A stretch of DNA of 64,000 nucleotides from Cycloclasticus sp. symbiont of Bathymodiolus heckerae (GTDB taxonomy: Bacteria > Pseudomonadota > Gammaproteobacteria > Methylococcales > Cycloclasticaceae): positions 62,001 to 126,000 of the forward strand of contig LWTL01000123.1 of the NCBI GenBank assembly GCA_002101235.1, in the 5' to 3' direction. The notes under the pieces are model-generated. The model did no database searches, had not been told where the DNA came from, and saw nothing but the letters and a program-made list of their open reading frames with translations. A program made the position numbers and the translations under genes. Of the stretch, positions 1 to 8,720 are shown piece by piece (within the stretch, counting starts at the first letter, position 1; each line of letters starts with the position of its first letter).

Positions 1-560
1 ATAAGGCCCGTTTCACCCTCCCACGTCACTGCCCCGGACAGTGCCGGTATAAAGTGAAAGTTCGCATATTTAGCCGCTAACGCAACCATAGGCTCTACTT
101 CCAATAACTCGTCCTCTTCTTGCGCACCTAAAAAATAATAAACTTCTCGGTCTAACAGCTGATTAGTTTCATCCAAATAATGAATCATTGATCGCACATA
201 ACTCGCGCCCGATGCACCCGCCACAAAAACAATATTATGACGACTCTCTTCGCGTAGAAAAGCCTCGCCCATTGGCATCGCGAAACGCGCTTCATCACCC
301 GCTTTTAATGAAAATAAATAATTCGCACCCGCGCCCAAAGTATCTTCTTTTACCAACAGCTCAATATGGTTAGCCAAGTTGGGTGAAGATGCTATGGAGT
401 AATAAGACTGTTTATCCTCATCATCTGGCAAAAACACAGCCAAATACTGCCCCGCTTTAAAATCAAGCACGGTCGGTTTAAGTAATTTACAAGTTATTAG
501 CAAAATACCTTTACTAACAAACGTGGAGGAAACAACCTGAGCGGTATGGGTTACTTGCAT
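1..560 (-). CDS. Fre-like FAD/NAD(P)-binding reductase, C-terminus outside window
   Basis: About 186 codons are visible, reading from ATG at 560 and running off the window edge. The protein has the layout of the ferredoxin-NADP reductase superfamily: an N-terminal FAD beta-barrel with AGQYLAVFLP (residues 36-45) and YYSIASSP (53-60), then the nucleotide-binding domain starting with IVFVAGASGASYVRS (110-124). The usual FAD motif is R-x-Y-S; here the Arg position reads Ser. Proteins of this shape next to ubiX/ubiD are usually NAD(P)H-flavin reductases (Fre), which supply reduced flavin. No iron-sulfur domain is seen in the visible part, but the missing C-terminus prevents a firm choice between Fre and longer reductases. 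Confidence 0.8.
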   Translation of the reverse strand, partial: MQVTHTAQVVSSTFVSKGILLITCKLLKPTVLDFKAGQYLAVFLPDDEDKQSYYSIASSPNLANHIELLVKEDTLGAGANYLFSLKAGDEARFAMPMGEAFLREESRHNIVFVAGASGASYVRSMIHYLDETNQLLDREVYYFLGAQEEDELLEVEPMVALAAKYANFHFIPALSGAVTWEGETGL

Positions 561-689
561 GGTGTATTTGATACTAAATTAAAGAATTCGAAGGTAACAC
601 CTCCGTAAAGCTGCCTATTTTAGGCTATCTACCAAAACAACACCAAACATAACCGCCTCTATTAATCTGTAATGTCTGTTGCGCGGCGT

Positions 690-926
690 TTAAAACCAAG
701 CATCCAGCGTCCCGTCGTTCAGTTCACCTATCGCATGAATATTAAATTCACGATAGCTCGTCCAATCATGAATCTTTTGCTTTGCTTTTAATACCGCCGC
801 CGCGTCATCAGCGCCCGCTTCTTCCTCATAGCGCACCAGCATTTGCTCGCTGTAACCATTACACTTTTGCAAAAAATCGATGATAATTTGCTTCTTATCT
901 TCCATGCTGATCGCCTCTATAGACAT
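690..926 (-). CDS. small hypothetical protein, 78 aa
   Basis: I do not recognise a family. The 78-residue product is soluble, acidic and probably helical, with KKQIIIDFLQKC near the N-terminus, an E/D/A-rich middle (YEEEAGADDAAAVLKAK) and a DAWF end. The start at 926 is supported by a GAGG ribosome-binding site six bases upstream; a second Met at residue 8 is an alternative. It has no signal peptide or membrane segment. It lies between the Fre-like gene and the divergent ubiX, with about 80 bp to ubiX, so the two promoters probably share that gap. Function unknown. Confidence 0.6.
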   Translation of the reverse strand: MSIEAISMEDKKQIIIDFLQKCNGYSEQMLVRYEEEAGADDAAAVLKAKQKIHDWTSYREFNIHAIGELNDGTLDAWF

Positions 927-1009
927 CTTTAACCTCTACATTGTATTGACGCTGAAAATCATTAGCGATATGGTTCAAACAGATTCTATAACCATTTTGC
1001 TGTATTTGT

Positions 1010-1588
1010 ATGAAAAAGAAAATTATCGTTGCCATTACCGGCGCTACCGGCTCCATTTACGGCATCCGCCTGTTGGAATTTTTAAAAACCATCGATAACG
1101 TTGAAAGCCACCTCATCATCTCCAGCGCAGGTGCATTAACCGCCCAATACGAACTTGGCATGGACAAACAATCCATCATCGCACTGGCCGACCATTCGCA
1201 CAGCCCAAAAGACATAGGCGCAACCTTATCCAGCGGGTCGTTCATCACCCACGGCATGGTTATCGCCCCTTGTTCAATGAAAACACTCGGCAGCATAGCC
1301 CACGGCATAGCAGACACCCTCGTTTCCAGAGCCGCCGATGTGATTTTAAAAGAACGTAGACAACTGATCCTCATGGTCAGGGAAACACCGCTCAACCTTA
1401 TACACTTAAGAAACATGGTCACCCTAACCGAAATGGGCGCCATCATAGCGCCGCCCGTTCCCGCGTTTTATACCCAGCCAGAAACCATCAATGATATCGT
1501 CAACAACTCAGTTGGCCGAATACTCGACACACTCAACATCCCCACCAGCGACTATGTAAATCGCTGGGCAGGGCTCAACAAAAAATAA
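1010..1588 (+). CDS. ubiX: flavin prenyltransferase UbiX
   Basis: UbiX joins a dimethylallyl group to FMN to make prenylated FMN, the cofactor of the UbiD decarboxylase in ubiquinone synthesis. The 192-residue length is typical. Family signatures visible are the flavin-binding start IVAITGATGSIYGIRLLE (residues 5-22), APCSMKTLGSIAHG in the middle, and RETPLNLIHLRNM before the C-terminal helix. It starts at ATG 1010. The rhodanese gene follows 12 bp downstream and may be cotranscribed. ubiD itself is not in the window. Confidence 0.95.
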   Translation: MKKKIIVAITGATGSIYGIRLLEFLKTIDNVESHLIISSAGALTAQYELGMDKQSIIALADHSHSPKDIGATLSSGSFITHGMVIAPCSMKTLGSIAHGIADTLVSRAADVILKERRQLILMVRETPLNLIHLRNMVTLTEMGAIIAPPVPAFYTQPETINDIVNNSVGRILDTLNIPTSDYVNRWAGLNKK

Positions 1589-1600
1589 CCGGAGAAAATC

Positions 1601-1951
1601 ATGATCAAAGCCGCCAGCGAATTTATTGCAGAAGCCCAACAACACATCAATTGCCTAGATCCGGTTCAAGCCAAAAAATTATTGGATGAAACTAAAGACG
1701 CACTCGTTTTAGACGTTCGCGAACCGGGCGAGGCTGCAGAAGCAAAACTTAGCTGTTCCGTCAATATTCCACGCGGTTTACTGGAAATGAAAATACAAAA
1801 ACATTGCACCAGTGAAACAACCACCATCGTCACACATTGTGCAGGCGGTGGCCGCGCATCACTCGCTGCAGCAAGGTTAAAAGAAATGGGCTACACCAAT
1901 GTATACGCCATAACCGCTAAATTTGCGGATGTAAAAGCATTGATTGGTTAA
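1601..1951 (+). CDS. single-domain rhodanese-like protein
   Basis: A 116-residue single rhodanese domain. LVLDVREPGEAAEAK (about 36-50) is the conserved CH2A-type segment, and THCAGGGRASLAA (78-90) carries the presumed persulfide cysteine Cys80 in the active loop. Such proteins carry sulfane sulfur or act as thiosulfate sulfurtransferases in the cytoplasm; the actual acceptor cannot be told from sequence. The start has a GGAG ribosome-binding site. It follows ubiX by 12 bp, so an operon is likely, though no link between the functions is known to me. Confidence 0.88.
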   Translation: MIKAASEFIAEAQQHINCLDPVQAKKLLDETKDALVLDVREPGEAAEAKLSCSVNIPRGLLEMKIQKHCTSETTTIVTHCAGGGRASLAAARLKEMGYTNVYAITAKFADVKALIG

Positions 1952-1973
1952 CAAGTTAGTGGGGTTATTTGCA

Positions 1974-2267
1974 ATGTGGGAGTCCCATACACCAGAAGAT
2001 ATCTCAGAGTGGCTGATCGATGAAGAAAACAAAACACTAAATGCATTTAAGCATGTTAGAGATAGTGCAGTACAAAGGTGAAAGAGCTGACTATAAAAGC
2101 AGGCGTAATGCATTTGAAGAAAAAATCCATTTTCCAGCATCTCCTGGGACCAAGAGACTGATACTATTAATATATCAAGCTCATCTGTCGCCCTAGACTG
2201 CCACAGACTCATAACGGACTTAACTAAAAAACTAGTAGTTCGCTTATATGAAAACAAGAAATCATAA
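1974..2267 (+). pseudogene. decayed or frameshifted unknown gene
   Basis: Three protein-like stretches lie in order on the plus strand. The first begins at ATG 1974 in one frame (MWESHTPEDISEWLIDEEN...) and stops at 2079. The second continues from about 2071 in the next frame (KGERADYKSRRNAFEEK...). The third returns to the first frame from about 2118 to a stop at 2265-2267 (WDQETDTINISSSSVALDC...). Two compensating frameshifts would join them into about 95 residues of soluble charged protein. I recognise no family. Sequencing error in a real small gene is the main alternative to decay. Confidence 0.4.
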
Positions 2268-2377
2268 AATTCCTAACAATAACATCCAGCAGATTCACGA
2301 AAGCTATAAAACTCATAAGCCTGAACACTTAACTCTTTATGTTTAGGTAAGCGATAAAAATTAGAATTAAATAGGTT

Positions 2378-2674
2378 ATGTTCATGCTCAAATATTTCAG
2401 AGTTATCAGTATTGTTGAGGGGTTATCATACTTAACAATTTTAAGTGTTACCCTCGGTCTCATAAGCAGAGAATTCGTTTTTTATCTTGGCATGTTCCAT
2501 GGTTTCTTGTTCATTATTTACCTTGTACTATCATTTATTGTTTCCGATAAAAAAGGTTGGCCTATTTTAACTTGGCTAGCATTATTTTTAGCGTCTGTTG
2601 TTCCATTTGCTTTTATTTTTGTCGAACTATTCTTACGAAAAGAATCCATAAAGCAAGAAATACCCAAAGCTTAA
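2378..2674 (+). CDS. DUF3817 small membrane protein
   Basis: A 98-residue inner-membrane protein with three hydrophobic helices and a charged C-terminal tail (RKESIKQEIPKA). The arrangement R-x-x-S-x-x-EG-x-S near residues 7-17 and a GMFHGFLFIIYLV segment in the second helix match DUF3817, a family of unknown function. ATG 2378 is the longest start; ATG 2384 is equally plausible because AGG lies 9 bases before it. It has no partner gene, and the decayed gene precedes it. Confidence 0.75.
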   Translation: MFMLKYFRVISIVEGLSYLTILSVTLGLISREFVFYLGMFHGFLFIIYLVLSFIVSDKKGWPILTWLALFLASVVPFAFIFVELFLRKESIKQEIPKA

Positions 2675-2761
2675 TACGGTCAAGCGCGCATCCAAATCAA
2701 AGGGAGCACTACCCTTTTCTAAACTGACTTAAAAAGTTAAGCTAAATCTATTCAATAAACA

Positions 2762-3244
2762 CTAAGAACACGAGTCACATAACCCATGCAATTCTATGGT
2801 TAATGTTGTTGGCGTAAACTGTTTTTCTTTACTCATGGCGAATATGGTTTTGTAGACGGATGAGGCATCCAGTTCAAACGCGTTTTTGCAGTTATCACAA
2901 ATTAGAATAACGGATTGATGCTGTGTTTCGGCCTGTAGGCAACCAATGAAAGCATTAAGCGATTCTATTTTGTGTACGAGCCCTGCTTCCATTAAAAAAT
3001 CTAAGGCACGGTAGATGGTAACGGGCTTTGCTTTCATGTCCTCTTTACGAAACAGATCCAGCAGTTCGTAAGCGCCGATTGCTTTATGGCTTGAACAAAT
3101 CAACTCTAAAATACGTTTGCGAATAGCGGTTAAGCGAACGCCTTTATCTGTACATATTTTTTCTGCTGACTGTAATGCTTGCGTCATGCAGTGCTGATGA
3201 TTATGCGGTTGCTGTAGTACTTTTTCGTCAGCTGTTTTATTCAT
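2762..3244 (-). CDS. zur: zinc uptake regulator Zur (Fur family)
   Basis: A 160-residue Fur-family repressor. The winged helix covers about 35-100 (RLTAIRKRILELI, AYELLDLF, KPVTIYRALDFL). The dimerisation domain holds a zinc site with CDNC and CDSC pairs at the C-terminal half. The extended N-terminus contains HNHQHC, common in Zur. Its coding start lies 1 bp after the znuD stop, so the two are cotranscribed, and a Zur-like operator sits upstream of znuD. Zur represses zinc-uptake genes when zinc is sufficient; this layout implies autoregulation. Assignment as Zur rather than Fur rests on this context and on the sequence. Confidence 0.88.
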   Translation of the reverse strand: MNKTADEKVLQQPHNHQHCMTQALQSAEKICTDKGVRLTAIRKRILELICSSHKAIGAYELLDLFRKEDMKAKPVTIYRALDFLMEAGLVHKIESLNAFIGCLQAETQHQSVILICDNCKNAFELDASSVYKTIFAMSKEKQFTPTTLTIELHGLCDSCS

Positions 3245-3245
3245 A

Positions 3246-5228
3246 TTAAAATGTTATTTTTATGCCCAGTTCTACCCCACGACCCGGCTCGGGTGCATGG
3301 TCTTTTAAAAACGATGTTGAGTTTCGAATCGTTTCATTTAATAGGTTATTAGCTTTTACAAAAAACAGGGCATTACTGTTTTTTGATAAGGCGTAGTTGT
3401 AATTAATATTAGCATCTAATAACAAATAACCTTTTGTTGAGGTTTCATTATCACCTATCTGCGTCTGGTTTTCTGCGCGCGTTAATCGCATGCCTGCTGC
3501 AAAACCTTCATGTCTTGTATAGTTCAGTTGTACGCCATAGCGCAACGGCGGTAAGCGTGGCACATTGCCTCCGCTGTCGAGCTGGCCGCGCACGTAATCA
3601 CTAAAAAGCTGTCCTTCTAGTTGTGCGTTTTTAGAACCCCATAGTGGAAATGTAAGTTGGGATTCAAAGCCATAAAAACGCGCATCTTGTTGTACGGTTT
3701 GATAGATGGGCAGGCAGTTGCCTACACACACTGCACTGATAACATCTGTATCTAAGTTAAAGGATTGCTCTGTTCTTTGTTGAATGATGTAGTCTCTGCT
3801 CCAATTATGGAATAGGTTGAGTTCTGCTGATAGCCCGTTAAAGTCTGCTTTAAAGGCAAACTCCAAGTTGTATGAAGTTTCTAGGCCTAGATCTTTATCG
3901 CCCAGTTCATAACTTTGTGTTGCAAAGTGAGCGCCATTTGAAAAGAGCTCTTGTATATCTGGCGCACGTTGCGCACGTGTTAATGCAAGGCTAAGCATGA
4001 TGTCGTCTGTTGCAAACCACAACGCAGAAACAGACGCATTAATAGGCGTATGCGTTGTGCGGTTGTAGCCTTCTGTATCAATTTGTTGTTGCTCTACTCG
4101 CAAGCCCACTTCGTAGGTTATGTCGTCAACATGAATGTCTTCAACCGCAAAAACGGCATAACTTTGCAAGGTGGAGGGCGGAACAAAGGCTTCTTCACCC
4201 GTTGCTGAAAAGTCTTTATGCTGCGTTTGGAAGCCTACGGCTCCATGGTCAAACACGCCTATTTTATGGTGTACGGCTTCTACTCTAGCTTCCATTCCTT
4301 TGTTATCAAACTCTGTACCAACGGTTACGCCATTTTCCAGTTCTGCATGTTGGTAATCGTTATAGGCAAAGCGAAATTTTAAACTTTCAATACCTGAGAA
4401 CGGTTCATCAAACTCGGCTTTTAGGTCGTACCGCGTTTGCTGCATGTCAATTCTGACTAACTCATCAACCGGTGGCACGCCGTAATTATTATCCAAATGA
4501 TTAATAGAAAACCCGACCATTCCCCAATCATCAATCCACGATGCTCCTAAAGTTCCGCTCCAACTTTCGGCATCTGTATTGTCTATAGATCCAGAATTAT
4601 TACCGTCACTCGATACATCGTAGTCGCCACTTTCACGCAAGAAACCATCAATATGCCATGCGATATTATTAACTCCACCCTCGTGCTTTAGCGCATTACT
4701 CCAACCATCGGAAACTGAGTTATAGCGTTGTTCAAAAGAATAAATAGGTGATTCTGGAACCGAAAGAGGAATACGGTTATCAATAACATTAACCACACCA
4801 CCAATGGCGCCACTGCCGTATAAAAGACTGGCAGGGCCACGTAGAACCTCAATTTGTTCGGCAAACAAACCTTCTGTACTGTTTGCATGGTCTGGGCTTA
4901 CGCCGGTAACATCAAGACTACCAATACCATTTTGTAATACTTGTACTCGGGCGCCAAATTGTCCCCGTATAACCGGCTGACCAACACTTGAGCCAAACGA
5001 ACTGCTATGAATGCCCAGCTCTTGCTTTAGTGTTTCACCAATCGTTGTGCCTTGCTTTAGGGCTAAATCCGTTCCTGTCAAAATATTAATAGGGTGAATA
5101 GTTTCAGCCTCTTTTTTGTGTAACGGTGTAGAGGTGATGACCATAGAATCAAGCGCGGCTGGCGGCTGAGCATTAGCAGAACAAAAAACGATCAATAAAG
5201 GGAGTGCGGCATACAATTTAGAAAGCAT
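3246..5228 (-). CDS. znuD: TonB-dependent outer-membrane receptor, ZnuD-like
   Basis: About 660 residues. A signal peptide (MLSKLYAALPLLIVFCSANA) is followed by a plug domain (TLKQELGIHSSSFGS, GQPVIRGQFGARVQVLQNG, VLRGPASLLYGSGAIGGVVN) and a 22-strand type barrel ending in GVELGIKITF with terminal Phe. I take ATG 5228 as the start; the in-frame TTG at 5238-5240 would lengthen the protein by four residues with no better ribosome-binding site. Cotranscription with zur and the operator at 5248-5271 point to zinc transport across the outer membrane, as for ZnuD. The substrate is inferred, not shown. Confidence 0.85.
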   Translation of the reverse strand: MLSKLYAALPLLIVFCSANAQPPAALDSMVITSTPLHKKEAETIHPINILTGTDLALKQGTTIGETLKQELGIHSSSFGSSVGQPVIRGQFGARVQVLQNGIGSLDVTGVSPDHANSTEGLFAEQIEVLRGPASLLYGSGAIGGVVNVIDNRIPLSVPESPIYSFEQRYNSVSDGWSNALKHEGGVNNIAWHIDGFLRESGDYDVSSDGNNSGSIDNTDAESWSGTLGASWIDDWGMVGFSINHLDNNYGVPPVDELVRIDMQQTRYDLKAEFDEPFSGIESLKFRFAYNDYQHAELENGVTVGTEFDNKGMEARVEAVHHKIGVFDHGAVGFQTQHKDFSATGEEAFVPPSTLQSYAVFAVEDIHVDDITYEVGLRVEQQQIDTEGYNRTTHTPINASVSALWFATDDIMLSLALTRAQRAPDIQELFSNGAHFATQSYELGDKDLGLETSYNLEFAFKADFNGLSAELNLFHNWSRDYIIQQRTEQSFNLDTDVISAVCVGNCLPIYQTVQQDARFYGFESQLTFPLWGSKNAQLEGQLFSDYVRGQLDSGGNVPRLPPLRYGVQLNYTRHEGFAAGMRLTRAENQTQIGDNETSTKGYLLLDANINYNYALSKNSNALFFVKANNLLNETIRNSTSFLKDHAPEPGRGVELGIKITF

Positions 5229-5247
5229 TAGTGAAACCAATAATTAA

Positions 5248-5271
5248 AATGTAATGTTATATTATTACATT
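5248..5271 (-). promoter_or_regulatory. candidate Zur operator upstream of znuD-zur
   Basis: A 24-bp palindrome with perfect 8-bp arms AATGTAAT and ATTACATT around an 8-bp centre; 20 of 24 positions match their reverse complement. It resembles the gammaproteobacterial Zur box, an A/T-rich ATGTTATA-type palindrome. It ends 20 bp before the znuD start, where it would overlap the promoter. Confidence 0.75.
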
Positions 5272-5485
5272 TAGTATGTACATCATTTCTTAGAAAGAAA
5301 TACTCATGTTCAACCGAGCGTTTAACTCAGCATGCTAAAATAAAAATGGATTTGTAGCGTCAGACAAATCAATCCAGCCTTTACCGTAATTAAAGAGAAC
5401 GTTACCCTTTTAATTTGGCTTGGTTAGCAAGACGCTAATCTTTACAGCCGGTCACTTACTTATATTAATTAACACAGGAACAAAC

Positions 5486-5929
5486 ATGAATTTAAATGTA
5501 TACCTCTCAGGTGAAATACATACCGACTGGAGGCAGCGCTTAAAAGATGGGTGTGAGGCACTCAATCTACCTGTAGTGTTCACATCTGCCGTCACAGATC
5601 ATGACGCTAGTGACGCCGCAGGTGATATGCTCGGTGAAGAAAACAGTAATTACTGGCGCGACCATAAATCTGCAAAAGTTAACGCGATACGCACTAAAAC
5701 TCTTATTGGAAACTGTGACGTGGCAGTAGTGCGTTTCGGGGATAAGTATAAACAGTGGAACGCCGCTTTTGATGCGGGCTATTGCTCTGCGTTGGGTACG
5801 CCTTATATAACGCTACACGATGAAAGCATAATACATCCGCTTAAAGAGGTAGATGCTTCCGCAATGGCATGGGCTACAACACCAGAACAAGTTATCGAAA
5901 TTCTACAATATGTGCTTACTAAGGAATAA
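5486..5929 (+). CDS. ytoQ: YtoQ family protein
   Basis: A 147-residue cytoplasmic protein of the YtoQ family, related in fold to nucleoside 2-deoxyribosyltransferases. Signatures are the start MNLNVYLSGEIHTDWR, then NYWRDHKSAKVNAIRT, FGDKYKQWNAAFDAGY and a HPLKEVD segment. I choose ATG 5486 because AGGAA precedes it by five bases and it matches the family start; the frame stays open upstream to 5420. The biochemical role of YtoQ is unknown. It stands alone between znuD and the tRNA-related repeat. Confidence 0.85.
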   Translation: MNLNVYLSGEIHTDWRQRLKDGCEALNLPVVFTSAVTDHDASDAAGDMLGEENSNYWRDHKSAKVNAIRTKTLIGNCDVAVVRFGDKYKQWNAAFDAGYCSALGTPYITLHDESIIHPLKEVDASAMAWATTPEQVIEILQYVLTKE

Positions 5930-5957
5930 ACCTAACAAGGCACACTAATCAGTTATT

Positions 5958-6023
5958 AACCGCGTAAAAGTCGCGTAATTTTTGAATGGATGGCTTGAAA
6001 TGGTGGTAATGGGTCGACTTAAA
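5958..6023. repeat. direct repeat, left copy, carrying a degenerate tRNA-Met 3' end
   Basis: This 66-bp stretch aligns with 9999-10065: about 57 of 67 aligned positions are identical, with one single-base gap. The first 24 bp are identical (AACCGCGTAAAAGTCGCGTA plus four more bases). Bases 6001-6023 match the last 23 nt of the tRNA-Met gene, CCA included, with three mismatches. A partial tRNA 3' end repeated in direct orientation is the usual footprint of integration at a tRNA gene. Confidence 0.75.
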
Positions 6024-6038
6024 GAGAATCTTAGATAA

Positions 6039-8531
6039 ATGTCATCAATACTATTAGCTTTTTATAACCGAACGATATTAGGCCACCCATTAATTACGTT
6101 GCTTATGGTAGCCCTCGTCATCGCTGGCTTGGCGTCTTATGCTCCTAAATTTAGGTTGGATGCATCTGCTGAGTCTTTGGTGCTTGAGAATGATGAGTCG
6201 CTTGAATATTACCGATCAGTTAAAGCACTTTATGGGTCAGATGATAGTTTAATTATTACATATACTCCCAAAGCTGCGCTTTTCTCTGATGAGGTTTTAG
6301 AGGATTTAAAACAGCTGCGTTCTAAGTTAGAAAAAGTAGATCGGGTGGAGTCTGTCACGACATTATTAAATGTCCCTCTAATCAAAAGCCCACCTGTTAC
6401 GTTGCTTGAATTAAGTCAAGAAGTGATTACCTTAGAAAGTGTGAAGGCTGATCGTGAGTTGGCTCGTAAAGAGATTCTTTCTAGCCCACTCTATCGTGAT
6501 TTATTGATCAGCAAGGATGGAAAGACAACAGCCTTGCAGGTCATTTTTGAATATGATGAAACGTGGGAGCAGTTGTTAAAGCAGCGTGATGCCTTGCGTA
6601 CTAAACAACTTGAGCTTGGGCTTTCTTTGCAAGAAAGTGAGCAGTTAAATGCGTTTTCTAATGCGTTTGATGCTCATAACGCTTCGTTACAAGCCCAGCA
6701 AAATAGAAATATTGTTACTGTACGTAACATTATGGATGAACACCGAGAAGTCGCTAGCCTTTATTTAGGTGGCGTGCCGATGATCGTGAGTGACTCCATT
6801 GATTTTGTTCGCCATGACTTAATGACGTTTGGTGTGGGTGTTTTTATTATTCTTATCGTCATTCTCAGCATTATTTTTAGGCGCCCACGTTGGGTTGTGC
6901 TTGCGATGATAACTTGTGCGGCGTCAGGTATAAGTATGATTGGCATGCTGGGTTTACTCAATTGGCCAGTGACGGTTGTTTCATCAAATTTTGTTTCGTT
7001 ATTGCTTATTCTGACGCTGTCGTTATTGGTGCACTTGATCGTTCGATATAGAGAACTGCATGGTTTAAAGCCGACAATTACTCAGCGAGATTTAGTTCTT
7101 GAAACAGTGGGAAGTAAGTTTATTCCCTGCTTATATACCTCAATAACAACAATGGTGGCATTTAGCTCTTTACTGGTAAGTGGTATTCGCCCCGTTATTG
7201 ATTTTGGCTGGATGATGGTTATTGGGATAACCCTTGCCCAGCTGATTGCATTTACATTGTTTCCAGCCGCTCTGATGTTGTTTGATAAGGAAAAACCGGT
7301 TCATGAGCATGACGTTACCGAGGCGGCCACTCAATTTTTAGCTCGTCAGAATGAGAAGCATGGCCGCGGTATTATCCTGTTATTTGTGGCCTTAGCGTTA
7401 TTAAGCATTTGGGGTATTACTAAGCTAACGGTTGAAAACAGGTTTATTGATTACTATAAAGAATCAACCGAAATCTATCAGGGAATGGAGCTAATAGACC
7501 GCAAGTTAGGTGGTACAACACCTCTGGATGTGGTGATTGATGCACCGGCTTATTTCTTATTGGAAGAAGAGGACGATGATGAGTATGACGAAGATGATGA
7601 GTTCTTTGATGATGAATTTTCTGATGCTGGAGCAGGAATAACGGGGTCGAGCTATTGGTTCAACAGTGACATGTTGGGGAAAATTGAGGAGATACATCGT
7701 TACCTTGAGAGCTTCGATGAAACGGGCAAAGTAATTTCCATAGCGACGACGGTCAGTTTATTGAAAAGTCTTAATGAGGATATTCTCAATAATGACTTTG
7801 AACTGGCGATTCTCTATAAGAAACTACCTCCGGTTATTAAAGAGTCATTGATTGAGCCGTATATGTCTGAGGATGGGAACCAATTACGCTTTAGTATTCG
7901 TATTTTTGAGTCCGATCCTAAGCTGAAACGCGATGAGTTACTGGCGAATATTCGTCAAGGCTTAGCTCAAGAGCTGGGGTTAGAAGATGAGCAAATTAAA
8001 ATTACCGGCATGGTTGTACTCTATAACAATATGCTTCAAAGTCTTTTTAAGTCGCAAATTTTGACGCTAGGCGTTGTCTTTATTGCCATTGTATTAATGC
8101 TCTCAATACTCTTTAGAAATATACGTTTGGCTGTAATAGCTATTATTCCGAATATTATGGCGGCAAGTATGGTGCTTGGTCTTATGGGCTGGTTAGGCAT
8201 CCCACTGGATATGATGACAATAACCATTGCAGCCATTTGTATAGGCATTGCTGTTGATGACACTATTCATTACGTTCACCGTTTTACCAATGAATATAGC
8301 AAGCACCAAGACTATTGGCTTGCTGCACGGCGAAGCCATAGTACTATTGGTCGGGCGATGTATTACACATCGTTAACCATTACGATTGGTTTTTCTATTT
8401 TAGTATTTTCTAATTTTATACCTACAATATATTTTGGCCTGCTAACCGGCTTTTCTATGATTGCTGCATTGTTGGCAAATATGACGTTATTACCTTTGCT
8501 GATTATTCGCTTCAAACCACTAGATAGCTAG
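6039..8531 (+). CDS. RND superfamily (MMPL type) exporter
   Basis: An 830-residue inner-membrane protein with two repeats of one helix, a periplasmic domain and five helices. The second repeat contains the GIAVDDTIHYVHRF motif in the TM4 region, typical of bacterial RND/MMPL exporters. The periplasmic loop of the second half carries an acidic run at about residues 508-531 (EEEDDDEYDEDDEFFDDE). Such proteins are assigned to export of lipids or other hydrophobic molecules; the substrate is unknown. No membrane-fusion partner or outer-membrane channel lies nearby. It begins just inside the left tRNA-related repeat. Confidence 0.88.
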   Translation: MSSILLAFYNRTILGHPLITLLMVALVIAGLASYAPKFRLDASAESLVLENDESLEYYRSVKALYGSDDSLIITYTPKAALFSDEVLEDLKQLRSKLEKVDRVESVTTLLNVPLIKSPPVTLLELSQEVITLESVKADRELARKEILSSPLYRDLLISKDGKTTALQVIFEYDETWEQLLKQRDALRTKQLELGLSLQESEQLNAFSNAFDAHNASLQAQQNRNIVTVRNIMDEHREVASLYLGGVPMIVSDSIDFVRHDLMTFGVGVFIILIVILSIIFRRPRWVVLAMITCAASGISMIGMLGLLNWPVTVVSSNFVSLLLILTLSLLVHLIVRYRELHGLKPTITQRDLVLETVGSKFIPCLYTSITTMVAFSSLLVSGIRPVIDFGWMMVIGITLAQLIAFTLFPAALMLFDKEKPVHEHDVTEAATQFLARQNEKHGRGIILLFVALALLSIWGITKLTVENRFIDYYKESTEIYQGMELIDRKLGGTTPLDVVIDAPAYFLLEEEDDDEYDEDDEFFDDEFSDAGAGITGSSYWFNSDMLGKIEEIHRYLESFDETGKVISIATTVSLLKSLNEDILNNDFELAILYKKLPPVIKESLIEPYMSEDGNQLRFSIRIFESDPKLKRDELLANIRQGLAQELGLEDEQIKITGMVVLYNNMLQSLFKSQILTLGVVFIAIVLMLSILFRNIRLAVIAIIPNIMAASMVLGLMGWLGIPLDMMTITIAAICIGIAVDDTIHYVHRFTNEYSKHQDYWLAARRSHSTIGRAMYYTSLTITIGFSILVFSNFIPTIYFGLLTGFSMIAALLANMTLLPLLIIRFKPLDS

Positions 8532-8573
8532 ATTCAATTAAGTTTTAAATCTAGGTGGCCGTTTTGTTTATAA

Positions 8574-8720
8574 AAGAGTGAGGTAACTGGTAATGCGGAT
8601 ATTTTACTAGCGCCAGATATGGAGGCAGGGAATATGTTAGCCAAGCAATTAATTTATCTATCGCCTGCTAAGGCAGGCGGAATTGTATTGGGTGCTCGTG
8701 TTCCGATGATTTTAAGGTAA
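8574..8720 (+). pseudogene. C-terminal remnant of a phosphate acetyl/butyryltransferase (Pta-like)
   Basis: About 48 codons, from an upstream stop to TAA 8718-8720, read GNADILLAPDMEAGNMLAKQ followed by LSPAKAGGIVLGARVP. This is the conserved near-C-terminal part of the phosphate acyltransferase domain, as in the bifunctional enoyl-CoA hydratase/phosphate acetyltransferase proteins. There is no start codon, and everything upstream of this segment is missing. The last 4-5 codons run out of frame into acetate kinase sequence, which marks a deletion junction near 8708-8715. Confidence 0.8.

Noticed and set aside
1877-2257. 126-codon open frame on the minus strand after the rhodanese gene
   Set aside because: It overlaps the rhodanese 3' end and the plus-strand remnant. 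The plus-strand pieces look more protein-like, and this frame lacks a good ribosome-binding site.
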